From assembly GCA_018894775.1 (NCBI GenBank), contig JAHIPG010000324.1:1-13235 (forward strand): a stretch of 13,235 bases of DNA, in the 5' to 3' direction. Below the pieces are notes generated by a model that was not told the DNA's origin, did not search any database, and saw only the letters and a program-made list of their open reading frames with translations. Source of the stretch: Nanobdellota archaeon. GTDB lineage: Archaea > Nanobdellota > Nanobdellia > SCGC-AAA011-G17 > VGLX01. This document shows positions 11,937 to 13,235 of the stretch, piece by piece. The translations under genes were made by a program, and so were the position numbers. The stretch's first letter is position 1. Every line of letters starts with the position of its first letter.

Positions 11937-13235
11937 TGCTGAACAACATTTTTATGAAGAATATTGCGATTACTACAAGTAGTAAATCTCCTATAATCCA
12001 AAGTGTTGTTCCGCTGAACAAGTTTTTGAAAACTCCGCCTTCAGTGTCTGCTTCAACAACTGATCCACCAGTTATTTCGTTTCCAGTAGTTTTTGGAATT
12101 GTCATGCTTAGTGTTTTTGTTGCGATTACTTTTGTTCCTTCTTTTACGTTCACTGTTACACTGTGCATTCCTTCTGAAGCATCGTCATTTGGAAGAATTG
12201 TCAAGTAGTATGTGCTACTTTGTCCAGCTGTTAGGAAAGCTTCGATTTCTGATGTTGTTGTTGCCCAATCTCCTATGTTTGAGACTGTTACTGTGTATGT
12301 TTTGTCTTCATCATCTGTGTTTGTAAGCTTTACTGGTATGCTGAATGAGTCTCCTGCTTCAATTTCTGTTGGTGTTCCTTCTGTTGAGATTGTTGCTGTT
12401 CCTGTGGTTGTAGTTGTTGTGGTTGTTGTACTTGTTCCTTCTACGAAGATTGTTATGAATTCTTCACCTGAATCGTAGTTTTCATCATCTTCGTCGTATA
12501 CATAGATTTCTAAATCATAGTTTCCTTCTTCAGCATCTTCTGGTACTGTGAAGCTTAGTGTTACTGTGTATTCATCATCGTCGCCTGATTCATAAGCATC
12601 TATGTCGAATAGTTCAGATTTTACTTCTATGTCCATTTCGCCATTCTTGACTTTTACATAGACATCTTCTTCATCCCTATCACCAACGTTTTCCACATCA
12701 ACTTTTACGTCAACTGTTTCACCAGCTTTCGCGGTTGAAGGGCTTAGTACTATTTTTTCGATAGTTACGTCATGCTTTTTTCTTTTGAAGTCTAAATTAT
12801 CTTCAAATTTCCAGTCACACTGTTCTTCATCGTTTCCATCTTCGTATACTGAAATGAAAACTATGAACTTGTTGCCCATATCAACATCAGTTGGTATTTC
12901 AAGTATAAGATCAATGTTATCTTCACTTTCGTCTTCATCCAGATCAAAACTATCTGATTTGACTACATCAAGCCTTTTACCATCTGTAATGTCATATAGA
13001 ACTGCTTCAACTTCGATGTCTTCTAAGTCTTCTTCTCCTTCGTTTTCAACATCTACTTCTATTTCAATGTTGTCACCAGGATAGAAATCTTCATCATCAT
13101 CTATAATGTCGTAGTCTATTGTTAGGCTTGATCCACCTAAAAAATCACCACAAACATCATCTGGTCTGACGAATGTTATGAATGATTCAGAATCAGATCC
13201 TATTGGCGATCCATCATCTATTACTGTAACAACTA
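11926..13235 (-). CDS. S-layer-like acidic surface protein, C-terminal part (5' end beyond window)
   Basis: The frame stays open from the TAG at 11926 to the right edge, giving 435 residues (numbered here from the edge); the Met at 12879 is internal (residue 119). Two similar Ig-like, CARDB-like domains (about 36-135 and 155-265) share the core PGDNIEIEVDVENEGEEDLEDIEV / AGETVDVKVDVENVGDRDEEDVYV when aligned, each preceded by a Cys (28 and 139). A Thr linker with nine consecutive Thr (269-277) leads to a third beta domain (about 285-380, NEW3-like), then GNEITGGSV and a C-terminal transmembrane helix (about 410-431) ending KMLFSKRS. It is very rich in Asp/Glu. This layout matches putative S-layer proteins of Woesearchaeota/Pacearchaeota: outside the cell, anchored at the C terminus, likely glycosylated at the Thr run. 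A signal peptide cannot be seen. Confidence 0.85.
   Translation of the reverse strand, partial: VVTVIDDGSPIGSDSESFITFVRPDDVCGDFLGGSSLTIDYDIIDDDEDFYPGDNIEIEVDVENEGEEDLEDIEVEAVLYDITDGKRLDVVKSDSFDLDEDESEDNIDLILEIPTDVDMGNKFIVFISVYEDGNDEEQCDWKFEDNLDFKRKKHDVTIEKIVLSPSTAKAGETVDVKVDVENVGDRDEEDVYVKVKNGEMDIEVKSELFDIDAYESGDDDEYTVTLSFTVPEDAEEGNYDLEIYVYDEDDENYDSGEEFITIFVEGTSTTTTTTTTTGTATISTEGTPTEIEAGDSFSIPVKLTNTDDEDKTYTVTVSNIGDWATTTSEIEAFLTAGQSSTYYLTILPNDDASEGMHSVTVNVKEGTKVIATKTLSMTIPKTTGNEITGGSVVEADTEGGVFKNLFSGTTLWIIGDLLLVVIAIFFIKMLFSKRS

Noticed and set aside
12416..12450. Simple-sequence repeat in the Thr linker
   Set aside because: The Thr codons are mixed, so slippage-based phase variation is not supported.
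11926..12879. Surface-protein gene starting at Met 12879
   Set aside because: The frame stays open to the window edge with the same acidic repeat composition, so this Met is internal.

Overview
The window looks like part of a small AT-rich archaeal genome. LeuRS is of the archaeal/eukaryotic type, the tRNAs lack encoded CCA, TATA boxes sit 26-33 nt upstream of start codons, many mRNAs look leaderless, and transcripts end in T tracts. The acidic, C-terminally anchored S-layer-like protein with a Thr linker and the compact gene packing fit a DPANN archaeon such as Woesearchaeota or Pacearchaeota. That lineage call is inference from style and protein families, not a phylogeny.

Layout. 1-59 (-): first 19 codons of an unidentified gene whose promoter carries three GATATAT half-sites. 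103-2979 (-): leucyl-tRNA synthetase. 3061-3266 (+): tRNA-Arg(UCU) and tRNA-Cys(GCA). 3333-3746 (+): a small protein resembling archaeal CTP-dependent riboflavin kinase. 3747-3942: convergent spacer with a T tract, a perfect 22-bp palindrome and a terminator hairpin. 3943-6601 (-): two-gene operon of a six-helix membrane protein followed by a large membrane-anchored SPFH protein with five tandem ~60-residue repeats; the SPFH gene is visibly richer in GC than its neighbours. 6602-7043: 442 bp with no convincing gene but two facing promoter-like boxes. 7044-7757 (-): stand-alone GlmU-C-like left-handed beta-helix acyltransferase. 7813-9670 (+): tight operon of a YkgJ-type Cys-cluster protein, a GT-A glycosyltransferase and a MeaB/ArgK G3E GTPase. 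9672-10877 (-): PLP gamma-lyase with the Cys typical of methionine gamma-lyase. 10927-11829 (-): DUF4438 protein. 11926 to the right edge (-): C-terminal 435 residues of a surface protein with repeated Ig-like/CARDB-like domains.

How genes may work together. LeuRS and the tRNAs are translation genes. The membrane protein and SPFH protein probably form one membrane assembly. The acyltransferase, glycosyltransferase and S-layer-like protein fit envelope and surface-glycan work. The gamma-lyase would release 2-oxobutyrate, a source of propionyl-CoA, and MeaB normally services methylmalonyl-CoA mutase, so the convergent pair at 8909-10877 may belong to one propionate branch, but no mutase is present here. 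The most unusual item is the vault-like order of the SPFH protein (repeats, SPFH, long helix). No CRISPR array, insertion sequence or integrase is seen.
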